Shown here: piece after piece, positions 10,501 to 18,356 of the stretch
Position numbering within the stretch: the stretch's first letter is position 1
Layout of the letters: each line of letters starts with the position of its first letter
Assembly: GCA_902798615.1 (NCBI GenBank)
Contig: CADBXL010000004.1
Span: 55,819 to 119,818, forward strand
From: an uncultured Bacteroidales bacterium
GTDB taxonomy: Bacteria > Bacteroidota > Bacteroidia > Bacteroidales > Bacteroidaceae
Reading direction: 5' to 3'
Length of the DNA stretch: 64,000 nt
The notes under the pieces: generated by a model
Databases searched by the model: none
What the model was told of the DNA's origin: nothing
What the model saw: the letters and a program-made list of their open reading frames with translations, nothing else
Position numbers and translations under genes: made by a program

Positions 10501-10906
10501 TAATTATCAACGTGCTATCCTCAACTCAGGTTCTACCTTCTACAATCAGCAGGTTGCCGAGCTTGGTCATTGGCGCTATGAGGGGCAGGAAGCATCACTT
10601 CCGCGTCTTGCATTCGGAGATCCGATGCTTAACAATCGTTTCTCTGACCGTTGGATAGAGGATGGGTCATATCTGCGCATGAAATATGTGCGTATCAATT
10701 ATCAGTTACCTATGCCAGAAAGTTGGCAATCATGGCTTCAGGGAATTAATGTTTGGGCTGAGGCTCTGAATCTTTTTACTCTAACCCATTATACTGGTAA
10801 TGACCCTGAGTTCAGTATTGGTAATAGTGTGATGTATCAAGGAATAGACTGCGGAAATATCGCGCAGAGCCGTGCATTTGTACTTGGGTTAAATATAAAT
10901 CTATAA
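7568..10906 (+). CDS. SusC/RagA-family TonB-linked outer membrane protein
   Basis: This is a complete 1112-residue receptor. A signal peptide ends near CTNIYAQ. A carboxypeptidase-regulatory-like beta-sandwich follows (LAGIVIDDATKLPVAGVRVQ ... NAKGEFYVAIP). The plug begins around residue 160 and carries the SusC signature FIRGLNSINANSQPLVIVDG with ALYGARGANGVILVETKRG. The remainder is a beta-barrel ending in the hydrophobic LGLNINL. It starts 6 nt after the preceding FAS1 gene and is followed 3 nt after its stop by its SusD partner. It would import a ligand using TonB energy; the ligand is unknown. A run of nine G (about 8051-8059) in the plug-proximal coding region is a possible slippage site. 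Confidence 0.95.
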   Translation: MKNTIDIIRRVGQRLFFSAIAVSFCTNIYAQEVDDDASGDDEVEVGKAPKRTQQVDKNTMVQLAGIVIDDATKLPVAGVRVQALGDNRYTAMTNAKGEFYVAIPDFCTSLYVSSPSYMAQQVAVRSNDTMQRVRIKLISKKFRNMYVDATDYMASSTYKVKGGGIVLDEEIHANLGGHLRAVTRSGVLDGGSAMFIRGLNSINANSQPLVIVDGVETDMMLNRATLHSGHAFNALASLSPENIEKVTILKNATALYGARGANGVILVETKRGHSMATRIDVGLSAGVTLMPRTQKVMNASQYRDYATEMLGTVSELRKSANRDVIFNFLNDDPDSYYYKMYHNDTDWKDEVYRTALTQNYNINVQGGDDIGMYNLFVGYADAQSPVKESDFNRLNVRFNTDISILWNLTTKFDMSFARINNSIFDDGFASDFSRGPVTSPTNLALIKSPLVTPFQYNKHVGGFTNLLSDYDQLFSPLSQKLYDNDYAYSLANPTAIIRNGTGYNKNKFENMYFNVHIAPTYTFNTHLSATSQFSYYLNRNSQRYIRPSGGVPPFEVEGLGTVYNQKSTFFAKENNVLSNTHVDWNNKYGAHDVAVVSGFRYNSFSYDASDPTTKYSSSQSDKNLNLTADPSVGYSDVVGAKDVWKNIQWYASADYSFCNRYYATVSLLAEANSRFGSEASGALKALGTSWAVFPSVQTGWVVTNEKWFPKNTGIDYLRLNAGYDISGNDDISNYAARTSFSSVRYNNWAIGSQMTTIGNERIKWETTTKWNFGFLANMLNNRLSVDFNYFIHKTRNLLTLKTFSTSISGINKYWTNGGSLENKGFELALSGKPIAMRDWILEVGATIGHYENKITMLPDGNYTNSVYGDNNILVSVGNPVALFYGYKTNGVFSSDAEARTACPQGYLVMKNSANQDVRFGAGDVHFVDLNGDGLIGDADKTVVGDPNPDIYGNIFATLSWKDLTLDLGFNFSLGNDVYNYQRAILNSGSTFYNQQVAELGHWRYEGQEASLPRLAFGDPMLNNRFSDRWIEDGSYLRMKYVRINYQLPMPESWQSWLQGINVWAEALNLFTLTHYTGNDPEFSIGNSVMYQGIDCGNIAQSRAFVLGLNINL

Positions 10907-10909
10907 TAA

Positions 10910-12976
10910 ATGAAAGAATCGAATCTGAAATATAATAATAAGGGTAGGGTGTCATTCTATATTATTCGCAAGCTCATCAGCTTTGCTGTTCCACTTTTCA
11001 TTTTACTCTTTACCCTAAACTCCTGCCAGGATATGCTTGAGACTGACAATGATAGTATGGTCTATAATCCTGAGCTGAATATGAAGACTGACTCAGTATT
11101 CTCTGCTCTTGGTATCGCTCAGGCCATGCAGCAACTTGCAGATCAGTACTTTTATATCGGGGAGTTGCGCGGTGAACTCGTAACCGTGGATGAGGCTGTT
11201 ACCAACAAGAATCTCAAGGAACTAGCCAATTACTCCGCAAATATGGATAATGCATACGATAGTTCATACGTGTTCTATAAAGTCATCAATAACTGTAACT
11301 ACTATCTCGCACATCGTGATTCTACGTTGAAAACTGGTTCTACGAATGTGGTTATAGACGAGTATATAGCTGTTGCAGCTTGGCGTGCGTGGGCTTATCT
11401 TCAGTTAGCTCGAATATATTGCGGTAATGCTGAGGGGCTCACAATCCCATTCTACACAGAACCGTTGACTTCTATATCCCAAATTGAGGCAAAGGCTGCA
11501 GATCCTGCTTGCCAGAAGAATCTGTCACAGATTGTGGATGCTCTCGCGCCTGAACTTGAATTGTTATTGGAGCGTTATCCAAATACCAAGGTGCCTAGTA
11601 TTGGAACATCCGTCTTTGATATTGGCAAAACCAACTGGGGAGCAAACAAGTCTATCGATATGTCCAGAATTTTCGTACCTGTTCAGGTGATTCTTGGAGA
11701 TATGTATCTTGAAACTGCACAATATGATAAAGCCGCGAAGAAATATGCTGATTACCTATGTAAATATGGTGTGATATCTGAATATTATACATCTTTCCGT
11801 ATGAGGGATTATTATACGGTTCCAGTGGATTTTTCTTCTGATTTTAATCAGCTTACTGATAACTATGTCTCTATCTACGGTAATACTGCAAGTTCTGGAG
11901 ATGTGGTTACCTATATTCCGATGGCAGTCAGCTCGCAGAGAGGAAAGACCACTTCTATTCCTCTGTCGTTCGGATATGACTATTATTCCATCAATAATTC
12001 ATCAGATTGTCCTCGCGTAGAGAATATTCAGATTCAGCCGTCAAAGGTTTTCTATGAACTTATGGATTCTGCCTATTTCTATTACTATCCAACAAGTTAT
12101 GACGGACAGGCTGTGAATACCAGCTACCCTACAAGGGTGAAGAACTTTAAGGCTGGTGATGGACGTGCAAGCATAACATCGCAATATCGTTATGTCGACA
12201 TGGCTATCTTATATCGGAATCCTTCGGACACCACTCGTGTGTATGTGCGAAAGGTAATAAATGCCAATGTGTATCTCTATCGTGCTTCAACCATATATCT
12301 GCATCTTGCAGAAGCACTCAACGCAATGGGATATACTGATGTTGCATTCGCTATTCTCAAGAATGGAATCTCTACGTATCTTGAGAGCCTTGTGAAGAAG
12401 CCAACTCGGGATTCAGAAGGCAAGATAGTGCTCAATGAGGATGGTACGCCACGTATTGAGGCATATAAGTATATGTCACAGAAATCTGTTGATATGCTTG
12501 GAACGACCTTGCCATTCCTCAATGCGCAGTATCGTGAAACTTTTACCGCCGATAAGGTGTATGGCATCCATGCTCATGGTTCTTGTACATATAACAGGAA
12601 AGAGAATGAACTTGCTCAGTCGGCAAAGGGCTCGAGGGCAACCGCTCTCGGTTCGCAGATGAATACGCATTACCTTCCTGAGTCTGTCATCGGTGAGAAA
12701 CTGAAGGAGATTGCGAGGACGTATGACATAAGTGTTGGGACTTCGAAGGCGGATTCTATAGCTGCAATGCAGGATATTCTCTGTGATGAGTATGCCAAGG
12801 AATTTGCATTTGAGGGTCGCCGATTCTATGACCTCCAGCGCCTTGCTCGTCATTTCAACGAGGCTGGTACATGGGGAGCAGATTTCGGTTCAAAGTGGTT
12901 TGCTAAGAAGCTTGAAGGCAACAAACCGCAGAAGAATCTCTATGATCCTCGAAACTGGTATTTGCCGTTTAAGTGA
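10910..12976 (+). CDS. SusD/RagB-family lipoprotein
   Basis: This is a 688-residue lipoprotein whose signal peptide ends in the lipobox TLNSC. Helical TPR-like SusD features include YIAVAAWRAWAYLQLARIY near residue 155, TIYLHLAEALNAMGYTD, and the C-terminal EYAKEFAFEGRRFYDLQRLA, the family's EFAFEGxRxxDLxR box. The start codon lies 3 nt after the SusC stop, so the pair is translationally coupled. It presumably forms the surface lid of the SusC encoded at 7568. It is diverged from the SusD at 1212. An inverted repeat that may end the transcript follows at 12995-13040. Confidence 0.94.
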   Translation: MKESNLKYNNKGRVSFYIIRKLISFAVPLFILLFTLNSCQDMLETDNDSMVYNPELNMKTDSVFSALGIAQAMQQLADQYFYIGELRGELVTVDEAVTNKNLKELANYSANMDNAYDSSYVFYKVINNCNYYLAHRDSTLKTGSTNVVIDEYIAVAAWRAWAYLQLARIYCGNAEGLTIPFYTEPLTSISQIEAKAADPACQKNLSQIVDALAPELELLLERYPNTKVPSIGTSVFDIGKTNWGANKSIDMSRIFVPVQVILGDMYLETAQYDKAAKKYADYLCKYGVISEYYTSFRMRDYYTVPVDFSSDFNQLTDNYVSIYGNTASSGDVVTYIPMAVSSQRGKTTSIPLSFGYDYYSINNSSDCPRVENIQIQPSKVFYELMDSAYFYYYPTSYDGQAVNTSYPTRVKNFKAGDGRASITSQYRYVDMAILYRNPSDTTRVYVRKVINANVYLYRASTIYLHLAEALNAMGYTDVAFAILKNGISTYLESLVKKPTRDSEGKIVLNEDGTPRIEAYKYMSQKSVDMLGTTLPFLNAQYRETFTADKVYGIHAHGSCTYNRKENELAQSAKGSRATALGSQMNTHYLPESVIGEKLKEIARTYDISVGTSKADSIAAMQDILCDEYAKEFAFEGRRFYDLQRLARHFNEAGTWGADFGSKWFAKKLEGNKPQKNLYDPRNWYLPFK

Positions 12977-12994
12977 TGGTGAAAAATAAATTGT

Positions 12995-13040
12995 CTTGTC
13001 CCTGAAAAAAATGTTTTTGTTCGACATTTTTCAGGGCAAG
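12995..13040 (+). terminator. Long inverted repeat after the SusCD locus, possible terminator
   Basis: CTTGTCCCTGAAAAAAATG and CATTTTTCAGGGCAAG are complementary apart from small bulges, and the loop is about 11 nt. There is no clean U-tract after the stem, so a role in termination is likely but not certain. Confidence 0.5.
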
Positions 13041-13130
13041 ATGGTTTTCGAAGTTCCACTAGGCTAAAAGGAAAATAATAATTTCCTTTGCATGCAGAAA
13101 ATATTAACCATAAAACAATAGTACGTCGAA

Positions 13131-13159
13131 TTTTATAAACAATAAAGCATTTAGCTTTG
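13131..13159 (+). promoter_or_regulatory. Probable promoter of the 915-residue protein gene
   Basis: TAGCTTTG (13152-13159) matches the Bacteroidetes -7 consensus TAnnTTTG. A weak TTTT lies 17 nt upstream in the -33 position. Transcription would start about 30 nt before the ATG at 13192. Confidence 0.45.
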
Positions 13160-13191
13160 CAAAAGCTAATAGTAAATCAATTTTTCATTTC

Positions 13192-15939
13192 ATGAAGACA
13201 AAATCTTTTATTACGGCCATATTATCTTTCATCTTTGCCCTAAACACTCATGCCGATGCCATAGACTCGCTTGAAAGTGTGCTTCGTGACAAACCGCAGA
13301 TTCAGGAAAAGATATATTTGCATCTCGATAACAACTGCTATTTCCTCGGTGATACCATCTGGTATAAGGCTTATGTGGTTACTGCTGATGACCTGCACCC
13401 TACCAATCTTTCAAAGCTGTTGTACGTGGAACTGCTCAATTCCGATGGATTTGTGGTAGAGCGTCAGCATGTAATTGTTTCCGACAAAGGCTTGACCTGC
13501 GGGCAGTTCGCACTATCCGATAGCCTTTACTCGGGATATTACGAGATTCGTGCATATACCAAGTGGCAGCTCAATTTCAATGTTACCCATCGCAAGTATT
13601 CATTTATTGACGAGCGAAGGTTCTATAATAAGCAGATGTGTGCCGATTTCTTCCGCGAGTATCCAGGATTGTATTCGCGTGTGGTGCCGGTGTATAACAA
13701 GGTTGAGAATGGTTCATACGATGAGCGCTATATGTCGCGTCGTCCCAAGCAACACATGCAGAAATCCACTCGCCGTCTTCTTGTGAAGTTCTTGCCAGAA
13801 GGAGGAAATAGTGTGCAGGGAGTTAAGAATACTATTGCCTTTGAGGCAACCGATCAGGATGGGCAGGCTGTTGATGTTGAAGGGAAACTTGCCGACGGAA
13901 CAACAGTAAAGACCGATTATATGGGACGTGGGGTTTTCTCCTATACACCATCTGATACTCAGGAAAAGATATCTTTCACATGGGAGGGTAAAGAGTATTC
14001 GTTCAAACTTCCAAAAGCAGGAAAACAAGGTGTTGTTCTTCATTATGACCACCTTACATCTACAGCTACCGTAAATGCCGTTGGCATAAAGGCGGCAGCG
14101 TATGCTGTGCTATGCCGTGGCAGACTGCAGAAATTCCAGCGTCTTAATGGTGAGAGTAATATATCGCTCAAGGATATACCGTTACCAACAGGTATCAATG
14201 ATATTGTAATATATGATGCTGATGCCCACCCTCTTGCTTCCCGACTCTTTTTCGTGAACAATCACGATATGGGCACTAAGATAGATATGAAGATGACAAC
14301 CGATGCTGGTGAGGTCGGGGATAAGACAATTTTGAAACCATATCAGAAAGTGGATTTTGAACTTTTATCCGCTACTAATGCTTCATCGCCTAAGACTTAC
14401 TCGATTGCGATACGTGATGCAAGAACTGATGATTGCGGTTATGACGATGGTAATATCCTTACGGATATGCTCCTTAGTAGCGAACTTCGTGGCTTTGTGG
14501 CTTATCCTGCCTATTACTTCGCCTCAGATGATGCAGAGCATACATCACGTCTCGACCAGCTCATGATGATACAGGGGTGGCGAAGGTACAAGCGTGTGAA
14601 GAAGGCTCGCTATATGCCTGAGCTTACCACCACCTTTGAGGGAAGTGTGTATAAGATTCCAAATACAGCCGAAACCATTGAGCCAGAGGATGTTGAGAAT
14701 ATGATGAAGAGCCCCTCCATATCATCAGATAAAAGTGACACCTTTGCTTTCCTGAATCGCAGTGGAGGTAACATTGACGAAAATGTTACTCCTGTTGACG
14801 ATTCCGTTGCCGAAGTGCCTGAGATAGAGAGCGATTTGCAGGAAGAGGCAACCATTGAGCCTCTTGACGATTTCCATAACGGCAAGGCCTTGAATAAGGA
14901 AGTGCTTGTTGAGGGCGAGGTGGAGTTTGACGGCAAAAGCTATGGCGTTGTTGCCAAGACTGGCGATGGAGGGAAATTCTCATTCCAGATACCTCCCTAC
15001 TATGATAATGGCATACTTTTCATCAAGGCATACAATGTGAAAGATTCTGTAAAGCGTAGTATGGAAGGCTTAAAAGACAAGAAATGGCGCGATGAGCGAG
15101 CTTTCCCCGACTATTATGTCAAGCGCGATATGTTCTTCCCTGTTTTCACCTATCCCTACTCATGGTATCAGGTTAACTCGCCTGAGCTCCTTTTTGTTGA
15201 TGAAGACGACGATGGCAACATTCCGCAGACAAGCAGACTTGCCGGCAACCATACGCTTCAGACGGTTATCGTGAAGTCACGTCGCCGTGGCAAGCGTTCA
15301 TGGGATTTGTCTAAGCCAGCCATTGTTCGCGATATCTATGCCCTGTATAACGATGTTACCGACTACGGACTTTCGCCAGGCGTGATGAATTTCAAGAAAT
15401 TCCCCCTGCAGGCCGTTAACGGTCTCTTCGGTAATATGGGGTTGATGCAACAGCCCAATGTACGCGCTATGATGGAGAAAGCAACTTTCTTCCGCAACTA
15501 TGTGCAAGGAACATCAGAGTTTGATGTCAATATGTCAACAAACTATATGTTCGACCATCTGCGCCTCAGTAGAATGAAAGAAGTGCGTGTATATACCGAT
15601 TATGAGCTTCGCACAGATTCCGGTTATGTTGCCGAAGCTAATGCAGCATCCGTTCTGCTCGACTTCATTCCAATCGAGGACGACGGAGTACGCCCCTCAT
15701 ATCGCGACCGCCGATATGTATTCCCAGGCATAACGTATGCAGAGGAATTCTATAGCCCCGACTATTCAGCCCTATCGCCACAACGCCCAGCCGATTATCG
15801 TCGCACACTCTACTGGAATCCCAATGCCCGACCCGATGCCGATGGCAAGTTCACTATAAGTTTCTATAATAATTCCCGTCCAACTCGCGTTCGTGTTTCA
15901 GCCGCCGCAATCGATTCGGGAGGAAAGATCTATTATTGA
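13192..15939 (+). CDS. Large exported macroglobulin-like (MG2-type) protein
   Basis: This 915-residue protein has a signal peptide (MKTKSFITAILSFIFALNTHA). The N-terminal part, IYLHLDNNCYFLGDTIWYKA ... SKLLYVELLNSDGFVV, has the layout of MG2 domains of the alpha-2-macroglobulin/TonB-associated type. A central CarboxypepD_reg-like stretch (LVEGEVEFDGKSYG) precedes a C-terminal part that resembles a TonB plug fragment (LQTVIVKSRRRGKRSWDLSK). It ends in an MG-like domain (FTISFYNNSRPTRVRVSAAA). Proteins of this layout often accompany SusCD loci in Bacteroidales, but their function is not established. It is separated from the SusD by an inverted repeat and its own promoter, so it may be a distinct transcript. 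Confidence 0.7.
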   Translation: MKTKSFITAILSFIFALNTHADAIDSLESVLRDKPQIQEKIYLHLDNNCYFLGDTIWYKAYVVTADDLHPTNLSKLLYVELLNSDGFVVERQHVIVSDKGLTCGQFALSDSLYSGYYEIRAYTKWQLNFNVTHRKYSFIDERRFYNKQMCADFFREYPGLYSRVVPVYNKVENGSYDERYMSRRPKQHMQKSTRRLLVKFLPEGGNSVQGVKNTIAFEATDQDGQAVDVEGKLADGTTVKTDYMGRGVFSYTPSDTQEKISFTWEGKEYSFKLPKAGKQGVVLHYDHLTSTATVNAVGIKAAAYAVLCRGRLQKFQRLNGESNISLKDIPLPTGINDIVIYDADAHPLASRLFFVNNHDMGTKIDMKMTTDAGEVGDKTILKPYQKVDFELLSATNASSPKTYSIAIRDARTDDCGYDDGNILTDMLLSSELRGFVAYPAYYFASDDAEHTSRLDQLMMIQGWRRYKRVKKARYMPELTTTFEGSVYKIPNTAETIEPEDVENMMKSPSISSDKSDTFAFLNRSGGNIDENVTPVDDSVAEVPEIESDLQEEATIEPLDDFHNGKALNKEVLVEGEVEFDGKSYGVVAKTGDGGKFSFQIPPYYDNGILFIKAYNVKDSVKRSMEGLKDKKWRDERAFPDYYVKRDMFFPVFTYPYSWYQVNSPELLFVDEDDDGNIPQTSRLAGNHTLQTVIVKSRRRGKRSWDLSKPAIVRDIYALYNDVTDYGLSPGVMNFKKFPLQAVNGLFGNMGLMQQPNVRAMMEKATFFRNYVQGTSEFDVNMSTNYMFDHLRLSRMKEVRVYTDYELRTDSGYVAEANAASVLLDFIPIEDDGVRPSYRDRRYVFPGITYAEEFYSPDYSALSPQRPADYRRTLYWNPNARPDADGKFTISFYNNSRPTRVRVSAAAIDSGGKIYY

Positions 15940-16162
15940 TGCAGATTATGAATACTTTGAAATCCAACGGGTTAAGATACGCGGATTCCGATGCCCCTAT
16001 CATGCTGTGCAGACGATTCATAAACCGTAATTCGTTTTAAGTTTTTTAACGACTTTCAAAAAAAAGATTAAAAATGCAATTCTATAAAAATATTATACAA
16101 TAAAAGCATAGAAACAAAGTTTAATATATAATACATAATGTTGTTTTCTTAAAACAGACGAA

Positions 16163-17170
16163 ATGGAAAAAACTTACTCTAAGATCATGATGCTCTCAGT
16201 GGCGTTTATGATTTCAATGGCTACATTCGCCGAGACCAAAATCAATGGTGTCTATTACAACTTAGACGGTAACAAGAGAGAAGCACAGGTAACCTACAAC
16301 GAGAGTGCTCCTGCGGATTCTTATTCGTCTTCATATTCTGGAGCTGTTACCATTCCGCAGGTTGTAACCTTCGAGGGAAAAGAATATACTGTCACATCAA
16401 TCGGTGAAGAGGCATTCTTTGAGAATATCGGTCTCACGTCCGTCACAATTCCAAACTCCGTAAAAGGCATTGGCGACAAGGCTTTCTACGGATGCAGTGC
16501 ACTTACTTCTGTCACGATTCCTAACTCCGTGACCGCAATTGGCGAGGGAGCCTTCTCAGGCTGCAATGCCCTTACCGCTATCAACATCCCCGGATCTGTT
16601 GAAAGCATCGGCATGGGAGCATTCTCATCATGCAACGCCCTCTCATCAATCATTGTAGATAAGGACAATGCAGTATACGACAGCCGTAACGGATGCAATG
16701 CCATCGTAATGATAGCCAACAACATGCTCGTTGCCGGCTGCAAAGGCACAATCATCCCCAACACCGTCACAGGCATCGGAGCTTGTGCATTCTATGGATG
16801 CCAGAGCCTCACAAGCATCACCATCCCGAACTCAGTAAGAACCATCGGCCTCAATGCCTTCGCCCTCTGCCTTGGCCTGTCTTCAGTAAACATACCAAGC
16901 TCAGTAATCACCATCGGCCGAGGCGCATTCATGCTATGCTCATCCCTCTCATCCGTAACAATCAACGGAGCAAACACCAGTATCATGAGCTATGCCTTCG
17001 ACGGCTGCAACAGCGTGGCATCAGTAAAGATACTCTCACAAACCCCACCAGCTATCGACAACATGACCTTCGCCGTATATCGTGACCTCCACGTACCGGC
17101 ATCAGTAGTAAAGGCATATCAGGTAGCCGACTATTGGAAGAAATTCCGTATCGTAGGCGACAAGAAGTAA
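16163..17170 (+). CDS. BspA-like leucine-rich-repeat protein (LRR_5), small
   Basis: This is a 335-residue protein with a signal peptide ending near MATFA. The N-terminal cap INGVYYNLDG ... VVTFEGKEYTVTSIGEEAFF is followed by about seven repeats of the form LTSVTIPNSVxxIGxxAFxGC. It ends with a typical cap, DLHVPASVVKAYQ..YWKKFRIVG. BspA-type proteins are surface adhesins. This copy is intact, in contrast to the giant copy at 59785-62814, and shows what that copy lacks at its N-terminus. Codons in the second half are strongly C-ending (for example 16740-17160), unlike the preceding genes, which may reflect transfer or recent repeat conversion. A strong hairpin follows. Confidence 0.9.
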   Translation: MEKTYSKIMMLSVAFMISMATFAETKINGVYYNLDGNKREAQVTYNESAPADSYSSSYSGAVTIPQVVTFEGKEYTVTSIGEEAFFENIGLTSVTIPNSVKGIGDKAFYGCSALTSVTIPNSVTAIGEGAFSGCNALTAINIPGSVESIGMGAFSSCNALSSIIVDKDNAVYDSRNGCNAIVMIANNMLVAGCKGTIIPNTVTGIGACAFYGCQSLTSITIPNSVRTIGLNAFALCLGLSSVNIPSSVITIGRGAFMLCSSLSSVTINGANTSIMSYAFDGCNSVASVKILSQTPPAIDNMTFAVYRDLHVPASVVKAYQVADYWKKFRIVGDKK

Positions 17171-17202
17171 AAAACGCCCGATACTGATAACACGATACCC
17201 CG

Positions 17203-17258
17203 TTCCCACACTCTCAAAAACGCCTATTACGGATTATTTGGAAGTGTGGGAATTTTTT
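17203..17258 (+). terminator. Intrinsic terminator after the small BspA gene
   Basis: TTCCCACACT (17203-17212) pairs with AGTGTGGGAA (17243-17252), followed directly by six T. The loop is about 30 nt. Confidence 0.75.
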
Positions 17259-17301
17259 CGTTGTAGCCCCTTCGTGTGCCGGAAATCATAATATTATGTG
17301 T

Positions 17302-17352
17302 AAGTCCGTTCTTGGTCCGTTGTAAATCCGTTGTAAGTCCGTTCTAGGTCCT
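17302..17352. repeat. Short direct repeats built on TCCGTTGTAA/TCCGTTCT
   Basis: There are four or five units of about 10-11 nt: GTCCGTTCTTG, GTCCGTTGTAA, ATCCGTTGTAA, GTCCGTTCTAG. The same block recurs at 29672-29714. A complementary GAACGGAC lies downstream (about 17383). The function is unknown. The rest of 17259-17475 shows no gene. Confidence 0.6.
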
Positions 17353-17475
17353 ATATTTCGCCTATCCCTATCTTCCTTGTTTGAACGGACTCAGAGCGAA
17401 GGCATAGCGAAGGCAGAACGAACCCACAACGGAAGCAAAACTTGTTTGTTTTCCAAACCGAATGTTTACCGATTG

Positions 17476-17507
17476 TTTGGCAGTATCAGAATCATTGTTT
17501 ACCTTCG
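17476..17507 (+). promoter_or_regulatory. Promoter of the SDR / acyl-ligase / ABC cluster
   Basis: TTTG at 17476-17479 and TACCTTCG at 17500-17507 (one mismatch to TAnnTTTG) are spaced by 20 nt, the Bacteroidetes optimum. This places the transcript start near 17512 and favours the ATG at 17556 as the first start codon. Confidence 0.6.
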
Positions 17508-17555
17508 CAGTAGGTATTGGAAAAGTACAAGCTACAATATTTGTATTGCAATAAT

Positions 17556-18356
17556 ATGATTCTCCATACATTCAAATGGCTTATCTATCCTTCTCCTCAT
17601 GTTAAGCCAGAGAAATTGAAAAGGCATTTTTCGGGGAAAAGGATAGTGGTTACTGGTGCCTCAAAGGGTATCGGAAAGGCTTTGGTGTATAGTTTGATAG
17701 AGGTACGGGCAAATATTGTTCTTATTGCGCGTGATGAAAAGGAACTGTCAAAACTGTGTTCTGATGCAAGAATAAAAGGATGTGAGGCTGACTATTATGC
17801 TGTGGATCTTCGTGATAGAGAGGCACTTTCTGCTCTTTGCTCAGAGTTACATGATAGGTATTCGGAAGTGGATTATTTCTTCTGTAATGCAGGCAAGTCT
17901 ATTTGCAGATTGATAGAAGATGCTTTGGATAGACTTCACGATTTTGATAGGACTATGGATGTAAACTATCGTTCGTTGGTGGCTCTTTCGCTCGCAATCA
18001 TTCCCTCTTTAGTCAAGTCAAAAGGAAGAATTATCTATACTTCATCGGTAAGTACACTTTATCCTGCGTTTGGCGGTTGGTCGGCATATCATTCATCAAA
18101 GGTCGCAGCTAATATGTGGTGTAGAACAGCCTCCAAAGAATTAAAAAGCAAAGGAGTGAAAGTACAAATAGCGTATATGCCCTTGGTTCATACTGCGATG
18201 GCGGATGTAAATCCAAGGTATAAGGAACTTCCTGGATATAGTGCTTCGGAAGCTGCAACATTGCTTTTGCGTCTGGCAATGAATGGCAATAGTTGCTTTA
18301 TGCCGTGGTGGGCAAGAATTTCGTGGAGAATAGCAAGTATATTTGGAAAAGCATAA
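17556..18356 (+). CDS. Short-chain dehydrogenase/reductase
   Basis: This 266-residue NAD(P)-dependent oxidoreductase has a Rossmann nucleotide motif TGASKGIG near residue 35, a CNAGK motif corresponding to NNAG, and catalytic Ser (TSSVST) and Tyr/Lys (YHSSK). The start at ATG 17556 is preferred to the in-frame TTG at 17517 because the promoter lies just upstream of both. Its stop overlaps the start of the acyl ligase (TAATG). With an AMP-forming ligase downstream it may act on an activated acyl substrate, for instance in lipid or secondary metabolite biosynthesis. That role is inferred from neighbourhood only. Confidence 0.9.
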   Translation: MILHTFKWLIYPSPHVKPEKLKRHFSGKRIVVTGASKGIGKALVYSLIEVRANIVLIARDEKELSKLCSDARIKGCEADYYAVDLRDREALSALCSELHDRYSEVDYFFCNAGKSICRLIEDALDRLHDFDRTMDVNYRSLVALSLAIIPSLVKSKGRIIYTSSVSTLYPAFGGWSAYHSSKVAANMWCRTASKELKSKGVKVQIAYMPLVHTAMADVNPRYKELPGYSASEAATLLLRLAMNGNSCFMPWWARISWRIASIFGKA

